A DNA stretch of 64,000 bases from JBAYJM01 sp964350585. GTDB taxonomy: Bacteria > Patescibacteriota > Patescibacteriia > 2-01-FULL-39-33. Location: the NCBI GenBank assembly GCA_964350585.1, contig CAYGKC010000003.1, positions 6,009 to 70,008 on the forward strand, in the 5' to 3' direction. The position numbers and the translations under genes are program-made. This document shows positions 57,663 through 64,000 of the stretch, piece by piece. The notes under the pieces were generated by a model that saw nothing but the letters and a program-made list of their open reading frames with translations, was not told where the DNA came from and searched no databases. Every line of letters starts with the position of its first letter. Within the stretch, counting starts at the first letter, position 1.

Positions 57663-59249
57663 ATGGACAAAAATATTTTATCAGAAGCAATATACAAAAT
57701 AATTAAATCGAAACCCTTGAATGAAAAGGAGTTTTTTAATACTGCTCGAAAAGAGTTTGGTAAGCTTAAATTAAGCACTCCCGAAAAATCACAACTACTA
57801 TCAGCTTACCATAATTTAGTAAAAAACGGCAAAATTAAAACGAACAAAAATATTGAACGAATATTGACAAAAAGAGCTGTTCGCACCCTTTCCGGAGTGG
57901 CTGTTATTTCAGTTTTGACCAAGCCATACCCATGCACCGGCAAATGCCTTTACTGCCCGACCGAAAAAAATATGCCCAAAAGCTATTTATCCAATGAACC
58001 AGCGGTAATGAGAGCGATTTTAGCTAAATTCGATCCATTTAAGCAAATTAAAATCCGCTTAAATGCTCTTAAAGCCAACGGACATCAAACAGATAAAATT
58101 GAATTGATTGTAATGGGAGGAACGTGGTCTTGTCATAGCAAGCAATATCAAATTTGGTTTATCAAAAGATGCCTTGATGCCCTAAACGGAAAGGTGAGCA
58201 AAAATATTGTTCAAGCCCACAAACAAAATCAAACGGCCAAACATCGATGTATCGGCTTAACTCTGGAAACTCGCCCCGATTACATAAACAAAGAAGAAAT
58301 TATCAGAATGAGAAAATTGGGCGCAACCAGAATTGAACTTGGTATCCAACACATAGATGATAAAATATTAAAACTTAATAGGCGCGGACATAATAACGCA
58401 ACCAGTATTAAAGCAATAAATCTTTTAAAACAAGCGGGTTTCAAGCTGAATTTTCATATGATGCTAAATTTGCCAGGCTCAACACCGGCCAAGGATTTGT
58501 CGATGTTTAAAAAATTGTATTCATCCTCAGACTATATGCCTGATATGGTAAAAATCTATCCTTGCGTTGTTAATGAGCATGCAGATCTATTTAAATTATG
58601 GAAAAAAGGGAAATATAAATCTTACAGCGATAAACAACTTAGAAAATTAATAATTCAAATAAAAAAAATAACACCTCCTTTTGTTCGTATTACCCGCCTA
58701 ATAAGAGATATACCAGAAGAAAGCATTATCTCGGGCAATAAAATAACAAATTTAAGACAGCTTATTGCCAATGAAGCAAAGGGTCATTGGAGCTGCAAAT
58801 GCATCAGATGCAGAGAAGCAGGACACCTTAAATTAATTTCTAATTTTCAATTTTCAAATTTCAAATTTAAAAAATTAAAATACCATGCCAACGGCGGAAC
58901 TGAGTATTTCCTCTCATTTGAATCTCCTGACGAAAAAGTCCTTTATGCTTTTTTACGGCTCCGAGTCGACAATAAACCTGAGAAAAATTTTATTCCCGAG
59001 CTTCGAGATTCGGCCATTATCCGTGAATTGCACACTTATGGTAAAATGACCGGCATCGGCGAAAGCGGAAATGATGTTCAACATATGGGCTTTGGCAAAA
59101 AACTTTTAGCGGAAGCGGAAAAATTTACTAAGAAAAACGGCCTCAAAAAAATCTCCGTAATTTCTGGAATTGGCGTAAGAAAATATTATGAAAAACAAGG
59201 CTATAAACTTCAAGGTGAATATATGATTAAAAAATTTATAATAAAATAA
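57663..59249 (+). CDS. elp3: Elp3-like tRNA wobble-uridine modifying radical SAM/acetyltransferase
   Basis: Elp3 adds a carboxymethyl group to U34 of tRNA using SAM radicals and acetyl-CoA. The 528-residue protein has an N-terminal substrate-recognition part, a radical-SAM core with the cluster motif PCTGKCLYCPTEKNMPKSY (about 96-114), LTLETRPDYI and GATRIELGIQH, and a zinc/linker part CKCIRCREAG. A C-terminal GNAT domain follows (about 440-528, VQHMGFGKKLLAEAEKF). Length matches archaeal and bacterial Elp3 (about 530). A short AT-rich tract at 58838-58877 encodes a local insertion (SNFQFSNFKFKKLK). The Trm9-like gene nearby suggests a complete mcm5U-type pathway. Confidence 0.95.
   Translation: MDKNILSEAIYKIIKSKPLNEKEFFNTARKEFGKLKLSTPEKSQLLSAYHNLVKNGKIKTNKNIERILTKRAVRTLSGVAVISVLTKPYPCTGKCLYCPTEKNMPKSYLSNEPAVMRAILAKFDPFKQIKIRLNALKANGHQTDKIELIVMGGTWSCHSKQYQIWFIKRCLDALNGKVSKNIVQAHKQNQTAKHRCIGLTLETRPDYINKEEIIRMRKLGATRIELGIQHIDDKILKLNRRGHNNATSIKAINLLKQAGFKLNFHMMLNLPGSTPAKDLSMFKKLYSSSDYMPDMVKIYPCVVNEHADLFKLWKKGKYKSYSDKQLRKLIIQIKKITPPFVRITRLIRDIPEESIISGNKITNLRQLIANEAKGHWSCKCIRCREAGHLKLISNFQFSNFKFKKLKYHANGGTEYFLSFESPDEKVLYAFLRLRVDNKPEKNFIPELRDSAIIRELHTYGKMTGIGESGNDVQHMGFGKKLLAEAEKFTKKNGLKKISVISGIGVRKYYEKQGYKLQGEYMIKKFIIK
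58838..58877. repeat. AT-rich TTTTCAA-type repeat tract inside elp3
   Basis: A tract of overlapping units (TTTTCAATTTTCAAATTTCAAATTT) interrupts the elp3 gene between the zinc motif and the GNAT domain without breaking the frame. The encoded SNFQF/SNFKF is duplicated. It looks like an expanded simple repeat. Confidence 0.6.
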
Positions 59250-59251
59250 GT

Positions 59252-60124
59252 ATGCGCTTATCAATTGAAAAAAATTTAAATTCGGTACAAAAAAATACTG
59301 AACATATTGTTCCCAATGAAAATATTATTGACATCAAGCCAGAAAAATAAAATTTCGAAACTCCTGTACTTGTAGCTCCGGGTTGGGGAAAAATAGTTAA
59401 ACCTTTTATAGACAATTGTTTAAATGTCATTGCTGAAAGTGGTCGCAGAGTTCTTTCTTTGGATCACCCAAGGGAGATTAGAATTTCAAACGTTCCGAAA
59501 AATGCTCCAACAGAAGAAATACAAAAAGCCGTATCATTATTGGATGTTTTAGAGCAAAAAGATATCGCCATAACAGATGCAATTGGACATAGTGAAGGTG
59601 GCTTATATCTTGCGTTAGCCGCGTTTATGCATCCAGAGAAATTTAGAAACCTTATTTTTGTAGATCCAGCAGGCATGATTGGAAAAGATTCTTTTTTAAA
59701 TCTCGCCTATAGATTCATGATCAAAGAAGGAAAACAAAGCAAACTTCCATCAATAATGATGATGAAAAGTATGTCCGAATTTATTGCCAGCAATCCTTCA
59801 ATGGCCTTAAAAGAAATAAAACAATTATCAGAAGCTGACATATACCAAATGATAAAGAGCCTAAAAGAAAAGGGCATAAATATTTCTTTTGTTTTTGGTA
59901 ATGACGATAAAGTATTTCCAATGGAGAAGGTACAAGAAACCTATACCCAAAGAAAAGAAAATGGTGAAATTAAAGATTTCAAAGACATTCTTAACGGCTT
60001 TTACTCGGTCAAAGGCACACATGGTGAATTTATCGGTCATGGAGAGTTGTTGCCACCAAAAAGCTTGCCCAAAGGAATAAATCATATCCTTGATACGATG
60101 GAAAATTTACCAAATAAAAATTAA
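59252..60124 (+). pseudogene. Alpha/beta-hydrolase gene interrupted by an in-frame TAA
   Basis: Starting at ATG 59252, two bases after elp3, the frame reads 32 codons, hits TAA at 59348-59350, and continues in the same frame to 60124. The part after the stop reads NFETPVLVAPGWGKIVKPF, which is the first strand and oxyanion loop of an alpha/beta hydrolase, then GHSEGG (nucleophile Ser), GNDDKVFP (Asp) and GTHGEF (His). All three catalytic residues are present. The open frame after the stop has no good start before the oxyanion loop; the only candidate, TTG 59459, would remove it. So the gene is broken by one nonsense codon, or the base is a sequencing error, or the product is made as a shorter inactive protein. 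Confidence 0.72.
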
Positions 60125-60140
60125 AAATATTTCTTAAAAT

Positions 60141-60608
60141 ATGGACAATAATAAAAAATTGGAAAAAGAGCTAGGAACTTTTAAAAGTATGATCGCCTCA
60201 GGACCTGTTATTATAAAAAATTTTAACGGGATCCAAAAAACCTTATTAGTAAAACATGGCAACAAACCGCTCGAAGAATTAAAATGGAAATTCTGCGGTG
60301 GAAAAATTTTACCTGGCCTCAGTCTTGAGGAAAATGCAATTAGAAAAGCCAGGGAAGAAATAGGAGTGCAAGTTAAAATAATAAGATCTCTAAATCCTCT
60401 CATTCTTTGGCAGGAAGTCCCCGAAAGCGGAACTGAAAAGCCGGAAGCCACTGTTTTAATCCATTATCTTGCAGAAATAGAAGAAGATCCGCAAAAAGGA
60501 GAAAAAATATTAGATATGGAATGGTTTGATGTAAACAATCTGCCATTCGATAGCGCTCCAAACATCAAGCCGGTAATCGAGAATTATTTAAACCAATTAA
60601 GCATATAA
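60141..60608 (+). CDS. Nudix hydrolase with a divergent Nudix box
   Basis: Nudix enzymes hydrolyse nucleoside diphosphates linked to other groups. The 155-residue product aligns to the Nudix box in GGKILPGLSLEENAIRKAREEIGV (about residues 53-76, key residues only). The REEIG glutamates that bind the metal are present, but the Glu of the usual GX5E is Leu and the Glu after the first Arg is Lys. Activity may therefore be altered. The rest has the expected beta-alpha-beta pattern (ATVLIHYLAEIEEDP, EWFDVNNLPF). It lies 16 bases after the broken hydrolase gene, and a strong palindromic terminator follows. Confidence 0.8.
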   Translation: MDNNKKLEKELGTFKSMIASGPVIIKNFNGIQKTLLVKHGNKPLEELKWKFCGGKILPGLSLEENAIRKAREEIGVQVKIIRSLNPLILWQEVPESGTEKPEATVLIHYLAEIEEDPQKGEKILDMEWFDVNNLPFDSAPNIKPVIENYLNQLSI

Positions 60609-60618
60609 ATTACTCAAA

Positions 60619-60655
60619 AAAATCAATGCTTCAGACAGTCTGAAGCATTGATTTT
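60619..60655. terminator. Bidirectional palindromic terminator, copy 2 of the TTCAGAC/GTCTGAA palindrome
   Basis: Eighteen-base perfect arms around a central A (60637): AAAATCAATGCTTCAGAC pairs with GTCTGAAGCATTGATTTT. It lies between the convergent nudix and rsmE genes, with T-rich flanks on both strands (TTTT on plus, seven Ts on minus). The 29-base core is identical to 32795-32823. Confidence 0.88.
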
Positions 60656-60676
60656 CATTTAAATTTAAATAGAATA

Positions 60677-61390
60677 TTAATTGTAATTTTGCAGTATCGA
60701 AAGAGCATAAATACTTGCTGTTTCTGCCCTTAATATCCTTTTACCCAAACTAACCGCTTTAATTTTATTTTTCAGCGCATAATCGACTTCTTCTTTTGAA
60801 TATCCGCCTTCAGGGCCAATAAAAAAATGGACCCTATCGCATCTTAGACTCGTCGGTATTTGCTCTTCTTCCTCTTGCTCCCAAGCAATAAAGCCACAGC
60901 CATTATCATTAGCGGCTATTTGGACTGCACTCTCAAAAACTACCGGCTCTTGAAGTGATGGAATAATACATCCTCCGCATTGTTCCGTTGCTTCTTTGAT
61001 TATTTCCCCATATCTATTAAACTTTGCCTGCGAAATAGTATCTATAATACACCTTTTGGAAACTACAGGAACTATCTTAGTTACACCAAGCTCTGTAACT
61101 TTTTGCAACATCCATTCGAATTTATCAGCCTTAAGCAAAGACGGATATAGCACTATTTCTTTTTCTAATTCTGCTTCTCCTTTCTTTTTGTCTATGATAA
61201 GCAATTTAACAAAATTATTTTGCAACTCAATCAGTTGAGACAAATATTCCTCGCCGGAACCGTCAAAAAATAAAAATTTCTCGCCTTCTTTTGCCCTTAA
61301 AACATTAGATAGTTGCGAGATTAACTTTTTATCAGAAGAATTTATATAATTGCCGGCGAAAGCTTCCGAAGGCTGGTAAAATCTATGCAT
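60677..61390 (-). CDS. rsmE: 16S rRNA (uracil1498-N3)-methyltransferase
   Basis: RsmE methylates U1498 in the decoding region of 16S rRNA. The 237-residue protein has the N-terminal PUA-like domain (HRFYQP ... LRAKEGEKFLFFDGSGEEY, about 1-70). Its SPOUT knot domain carries KADKFEWMLQKVTELGVTKIVPVVSKRC, VHFFIGPEGGYSKEEVDYA and the knot motif LGKRILRAETASIYALS. Length is normal (about 240). It is divergent from glyA with a shared 65-base promoter region. Confidence 0.96.
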   Translation of the reverse strand: MHRFYQPSEAFAGNYINSSDKKLISQLSNVLRAKEGEKFLFFDGSGEEYLSQLIELQNNFVKLLIIDKKKGEAELEKEIVLYPSLLKADKFEWMLQKVTELGVTKIVPVVSKRCIIDTISQAKFNRYGEIIKEATEQCGGCIIPSLQEPVVFESAVQIAANDNGCGFIAWEQEEEEQIPTSLRCDRVHFFIGPEGGYSKEEVDYALKNKIKAVSLGKRILRAETASIYALSILQNYN

Positions 61391-61399
61391 TAGAAATAA

Positions 61400-61428
61400 T
61401 TGAATATATTACTGATTTATAGTAATAT
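61400..61428 (+). promoter_or_regulatory. glyA promoter
   Basis: TTGAAT (61400-61405), 17-base spacer and TAATAT (61423-61428), 27 bases before the glyA ATG. It overlaps the divergent rsmE promoter. Confidence 0.58.
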
Positions 61429-61432
61429 TATA
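61427..61432 (-). promoter_or_regulatory. Extended -10 promoter of rsmE
   Basis: The minus strand reads TGCTATAAT, an exact TGnTATAAT, ending about 36 bases before the rsmE ATG. It overlaps the glyA -10 by two bases, so the two genes may compete for RNA polymerase. Confidence 0.55.
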
Positions 61433-61455
61433 GCATAATTACGAATATAAGCACT

Positions 61456-62700
61456 ATGAGCTATCAAGAAATTTTTCATTTGATTAACAGCGAGCTAGAA
61501 AGGCAAAAAAACGGCCTTGTTATGATCGCTTCAGAAAATTATGCTTCAGAAGAGGTTTTAAAAGCCATGGGTTCTCCCCTTTCCAATAAATACTCTGAGG
61601 GCTATCCGGCGAAAAGATATTACACCGGAAATCAGTTTATTGATGAAATTGAAAATTTAGCCAAATCAAATGCGCTTAAAATGTTTGGTTTGTCAGAAGA
61701 AGAATGGTCTGCCAATGTCCAACCGCATTCGGGAAGTAGCGCTAATCTGGCTGCCTACCTCGGACTTCTTACTCCGGGAGACAAAATCATGGGCATGAAC
61801 TTAAGCCAAGGAGGACACCTGACACATGGAAGTCCGGTTAATTTTTCAGGAAAACTTTTTAACTTTATCCATTATGGCGTAAGAGAAGATACAAATTTTT
61901 TAGACTATGACGAAATTGAAAAAATCGCCATCGCAGAAAATCCAAAAATGATTGTCTGCGGAGCGACAGCATATCCTAGAACCATTGACTTCGAAAAATT
62001 CAGAGCCATAGCTGATAAAGTCGGCGCCATACTTTTGGCAGATGTGGCTCACATTGTTGGACTTATTATTGCTGGAGTTCATGCCTCCCCTTTTCCTTAC
62101 GCAGATATAGTCACTTCTACAACACACAAAACTTTATCAGGCCCCAGAAGCGCTTTCATTATTTCGCGAAAAAATTTCTCTGTCCAAATTGATAAAGCTA
62201 TTTTTCCCGGACTTCAAGGAGGTCCTCTTGATAATATGACAGCAGCGAAAGCGATATGTTTCGCTGAAGCAATGACGGAAAATTTCAAACAAACTCAAAA
62301 GCAAACTATTGCCAATGCGCTAACACTTGCAAGAGTTTTGCAAGATAACGGCATCAAAGTCATTACCAACGGAACAGACAATCATTTAATGCTTATTGAT
62401 TGCAGATCAATAAACCTAATGGGAAAAGAATGCGCTAACCTGCTCGCTGAAGCAGGAATTTATACAAATTTCAACACCATTCCTTACGACCCATCGACTC
62501 CGTTTAATCCTTCAGGTTTAAGAATGGGTACAGCCGCCTTAAGCAGTCGCAAAATGAAAGAAGAGGAAATGAAAACTATCGGTTCATGGATAACGAGTAT
62601 CCTTAAAAATCCTCAAGACGGTCAAATAAGGCTGGAAATAAAAGAAAAAGTTAAAGAATTAACAAGCCGTTTTCCAATTTATGAAAACTACAGAATCTAA
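61456..62700 (+). CDS. glyA: Serine hydroxymethyltransferase
   Basis: GlyA converts serine and tetrahydrofolate to glycine and methylene-tetrahydrofolate with pyridoxal phosphate. The 414-residue protein has MIASENYASEEVLKAMGS, NKYSEGYPAKRYYTGN, the GSSANLAAYLGLLTPGD region, and the PLP lysine in TSTTHKTLSGPRSAF (about residues 219-233). Length is normal (about 415). It overlaps folD by 20 bases, so the two consecutive steps of one-carbon metabolism are translationally coupled. Confidence 0.98.
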   Translation: MSYQEIFHLINSELERQKNGLVMIASENYASEEVLKAMGSPLSNKYSEGYPAKRYYTGNQFIDEIENLAKSNALKMFGLSEEEWSANVQPHSGSSANLAAYLGLLTPGDKIMGMNLSQGGHLTHGSPVNFSGKLFNFIHYGVREDTNFLDYDEIEKIAIAENPKMIVCGATAYPRTIDFEKFRAIADKVGAILLADVAHIVGLIIAGVHASPFPYADIVTSTTHKTLSGPRSAFIISRKNFSVQIDKAIFPGLQGGPLDNMTAAKAICFAEAMTENFKQTQKQTIANALTLARVLQDNGIKVITNGTDNHLMLIDCRSINLMGKECANLLAEAGIYTNFNTIPYDPSTPFNPSGLRMGTAALSSRKMKEEEMKTIGSWITSILKNPQDGQIRLEIKEKVKELTSRFPIYENYRI

Positions 62701-63508
62701 AAAGAAAGCTATTTTTCTTGACGGTATTAAATTAGCTGAAAAAATAAAATCTGAATTAAAAGAAAAAATAGAAAATAGCCGATCCACTCCAGGACTGGCG
62801 GCCATTTTAATTGGAGACGACCCGGCTTCGGAGCTTTACATAAAACTTAAAGAAAAAGCGGCTGATTCCATAGGAATACAATTCCATAAATATTTGTGCA
62901 ATAAGCAATGCTTTCCGCAGATTTCACAAAAAGAGATTCTCGATACTGTAGAATTCTTAAACAATGATGACAATATCGATGCGATTATAGTGCAACTCCC
63001 TTTGCCTGCCAATTTTAATTCACAAGAAATTATCGATGCCATCGATCCTGACAAGGATGTAGATGGTTTTCATGCCAAAAATAAAAAAGTTGTTCCGCCG
63101 ACAGTTGATGCAATAATAGAACTTCTAAAATCTACCAAAGAAGATTTGGCAAACAAAAAGACGCTTATAATCGGCAAGAGCCAGATTTTTATGGGCGGAA
63201 TTGAAAGCCACTTAAAGAACTTTGGAATAAAGTCCGTAACAAATAATGAAGAAATTCCTAACGATTGCGATTCTTACGATATTGTTATTATCGCGGTAGG
63301 CAAACCTCATATTCTAAAAAAAGAAAACGTAAAAAAGGGCGCCATTGTAATTGACGTGGGAATAAACAAGCTTAAAGGAAAAACAGTCGGCGACGTCCAT
63401 CCTTCAGTAGAAGACGTTGCAGGATATCTCTCTCCTGTTCCGGGAGGCGTTGGTCCTCTTACAGTGGCTTGTTTACTCAGAAATACTTATTTGCTCGCTC
63501 AAAAATAA
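62681..63508 (+). CDS. folD: FolD-like methylene-THF dehydrogenase/cyclohydrolase, divergent
   Basis: FolD oxidises methylene-THF to methenyl-THF and hydrolyses it to formyl-THF. The 275-residue protein keeps the N-terminal catalytic region: DDPASELYIKLKEKAADSIGI with Tyr53 and Lys57, IIVQLPLP, and DPDKDVDGFH. The C-terminal PGGVGPLTVACLLRNT is also typical. The middle is unusual: the usual PCTPxG segment reads VVPPTVDAIIELL and is shortened. The cofactor loop, normally GRSxxVGxP, reads GKSQIFMGG. NADP binding or the dehydrogenase step may thus be altered. The start at 62681 lies inside the end of glyA. Confidence 0.88.
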   Translation: MKTTESKKKAIFLDGIKLAEKIKSELKEKIENSRSTPGLAAILIGDDPASELYIKLKEKAADSIGIQFHKYLCNKQCFPQISQKEILDTVEFLNNDDNIDAIIVQLPLPANFNSQEIIDAIDPDKDVDGFHAKNKKVVPPTVDAIIELLKSTKEDLANKKTLIIGKSQIFMGGIESHLKNFGIKSVTNNEEIPNDCDSYDIVIIAVGKPHILKKENVKKGAIVIDVGINKLKGKTVGDVHPSVEDVAGYLSPVPGGVGPLTVACLLRNTYLLAQK

Positions 63509-63538
63509 AAACCGCAACATGCACTAAGCGTGTTGCGG
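63501..63538 (-). terminator. Terminator of the last (minus-strand) small gene
   Basis: On the minus strand CCGCAACA (63538-63531) pairs with TGTTGCGG (63519-63512) around an 11-base loop and is followed by TTTTTATTTTT. It also lies just after folD, but the plus side lacks a T run. Confidence 0.7.
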
Positions 63539-63549
63539 GAAATATCCGT

Positions 63550-63858
63550 TTACTCTTCGATCATAGTCCACCCATGATCGATGAGCATATTATATATCTT
63601 CTCATCGTAGTCATCCCAAAGATCGGGATCTGCCCCACGGAGGTCATTGAGAAAAACAGTGTACTGGGGTACACCGCCTCGCTCCGGGTTTAGGGCACAT
63701 CTGACCAGATAGACTTTACTTTCCACCCCTCCTAATACTAAGTCACTTGAGCAAAGTAAATCTACAGGCGTACCTACAGGGGGTAAGAAATCCATCTCCT
63801 CAACCTTCCGAAGGAAGGTCTTTGCCCCCATTCCAACTTCCAATAATACGCGTGGCAT
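63550..63858 (-). CDS. Small orphan protein of unknown function
   Basis: The 102-residue product is soluble, without a recognised motif. It has a hydrophobic middle (PVDLLCSSDLVLGGVESKVYLVRCAL) and an acidic C-terminal part (DLRGADPDLWDDYDEKIYNMLIDHGW). The start is firm: AAGGAG lies 7 bases before the ATG. An excellent promoter and a terminator make it a single-gene unit. The gene looks clearly richer in G and C and uses fewer AT-ending codons than its neighbours, which suggests recent transfer or a different expression class. The strong ribosome-binding site resembles that of the first metallophosphoesterase gene. Confidence 0.72.
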   Translation of the reverse strand: MPRVLLEVGMGAKTFLRKVEEMDFLPPVGTPVDLLCSSDLVLGGVESKVYLVRCALNPERGGVPQYTVFLNDLRGADPDLWDDYDEKIYNMLIDHGWTMIEE

Positions 63859-63910
63859 GATTATCTCCTTCCTCTTTGTGAGTTTTGAATAATGTACATC
63901 TTAACTTAAT

Positions 63911-63939
63911 ATATTAACATATTTAGATAAAATTGTCAA
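63911..63939 (-). promoter_or_regulatory. Strong promoter of the small orphan gene
   Basis: On the minus strand TTGACA (63939-63934), 17-base spacer and TAATAT (63916-63911) with an added TGT before the -10. This is the best promoter in the window. The leader is about 45 bases and ends with GAGGAAGGAGATAATC before the ATG. Confidence 0.85.
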
Positions 63940-63978
63940 TAGACTCGTAATGGGCCAATAGCTTGGCAACACCTAGGG

Positions 63979-63984
63979 TATAAT
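63979..63984 (+). promoter_or_regulatory. Possible -10 element at the window end
   Basis: TATAAT preceded by CTAGGG and followed by GGAGGGG; a small inverted repeat GCCAA/TTGGC lies at 63954-63967. It could be a promoter for a plus-strand gene beyond the window. No good -35 at 17 bases. Confidence 0.35.
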
Positions 63985-64000
63985 GGAGGGGTTAAATATA

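Noticed and set aside
59252..60124. Alternative genetic code to explain the in-frame stop
   Set aside because: The interrupting codon is TAA, which ends many intact genes here, and TGA is also used as a stop (radA). CPR recoding affects TGA only.
32794..60655. CRISPR array from the repeated palindrome
   Set aside because: Only two copies, 28 kb apart, no regular spacers and no cas genes.
63469..63693. Plus-strand frame overlapping the folD end and the orphan gene
   Set aside because: It runs through a terminator hairpin and lies antisense to a gene with strong expression signals.

Overview
The window looks like a chromosomal segment of a Patescibacteria (Candidate Phyla Radiation) bacterium, probably from the Parcubacteria side. 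The evidence is AT-rich DNA with small gaps between genes, a CPR-style type IV secretion cluster (PrgI family, separate TraC-like and VirB4 genes, a VirB6-like protein and a giant secreted Cys-rich protein), CPR-type short palindromes that translate as VIPAKAGIQ, and several divergent versions of core enzymes. The standard bacterial code fits. I see no rRNA, CRISPR array, transposase or prophage. The phylum-level placement is inference.

Layout. 1-5.0 kb (+): the end of a Clp-family ATPase, then a compact operon of cell-envelope proteins. It holds an acidic membrane protein, a membrane-anchored beta-propeller, a DsbA-like protein, and two tandem VirB2-like pilin proteins. The pilins share an identical 436-bp 5' part but end in different peptidoglycan-hydrolase domains. 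5.0-9.2 kb: radA and recG converge with no base between them, followed by a small membrane protein and tRNA-Arg, tRNA-Ser and tRNA-Ser. 9.3-29.4 kb (-): one long operon for the type IV secretion apparatus, reading from a TSP3-repeat protein through a 3088-residue surface protein, a VirB6-like protein, two unknown proteins, PrgI, TraC-like and VirB4 to a comF-like gene. 29.5-41.4 kb: rsmA, an MFS transporter, a FemAB transferase, a 1187-residue LeuRS carrying inserted Nudix and alpha/beta-hydrolase domains, two tandem metallophosphoesterases and uvrA. 41.5-48.0 kb (-): a pyruvate:ferredoxin oxidoreductase operon (porC, D, A, B) interleaved with three unknown genes and led by a DsbA-like gene. 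48.1-64 kb: secG, a peptide-binding protein, tRNA-Leu, ribonuclease J, a SpeD-like proenzyme, trpS, a phosphohexomutase, a Trm9-like methyltransferase, a DUF2079 protein, Elp3, a hydrolase gene broken by a stop codon, a Nudix gene, rsmE, glyA, folD and a small orphan gene with an excellent promoter.

How the parts may work together. The two secretion loci probably build one cell-surface machine. The pilin-hydrolase fusions would open the peptidoglycan, VirB4, TraC-like, PrgI and VirB6-like would form the inner-membrane part, and the giant Cys-rich protein with jelly-roll-like modules would be displayed outside. The DsbA-like protein could help fold its disulfides. The por genes give acetyl-CoA and reduced ferredoxin in a fermentative cell, glyA-folD gives one-carbon units, and Elp3 plus the Trm9-like enzyme suggest wobble-uridine modification.

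The strongest candidates for something undescribed are the pilin-hydrolase tandem repeat, the three-enzyme LeuRS, the giant CX5GC-repeat protein and the unknown proteins inside the por operon.
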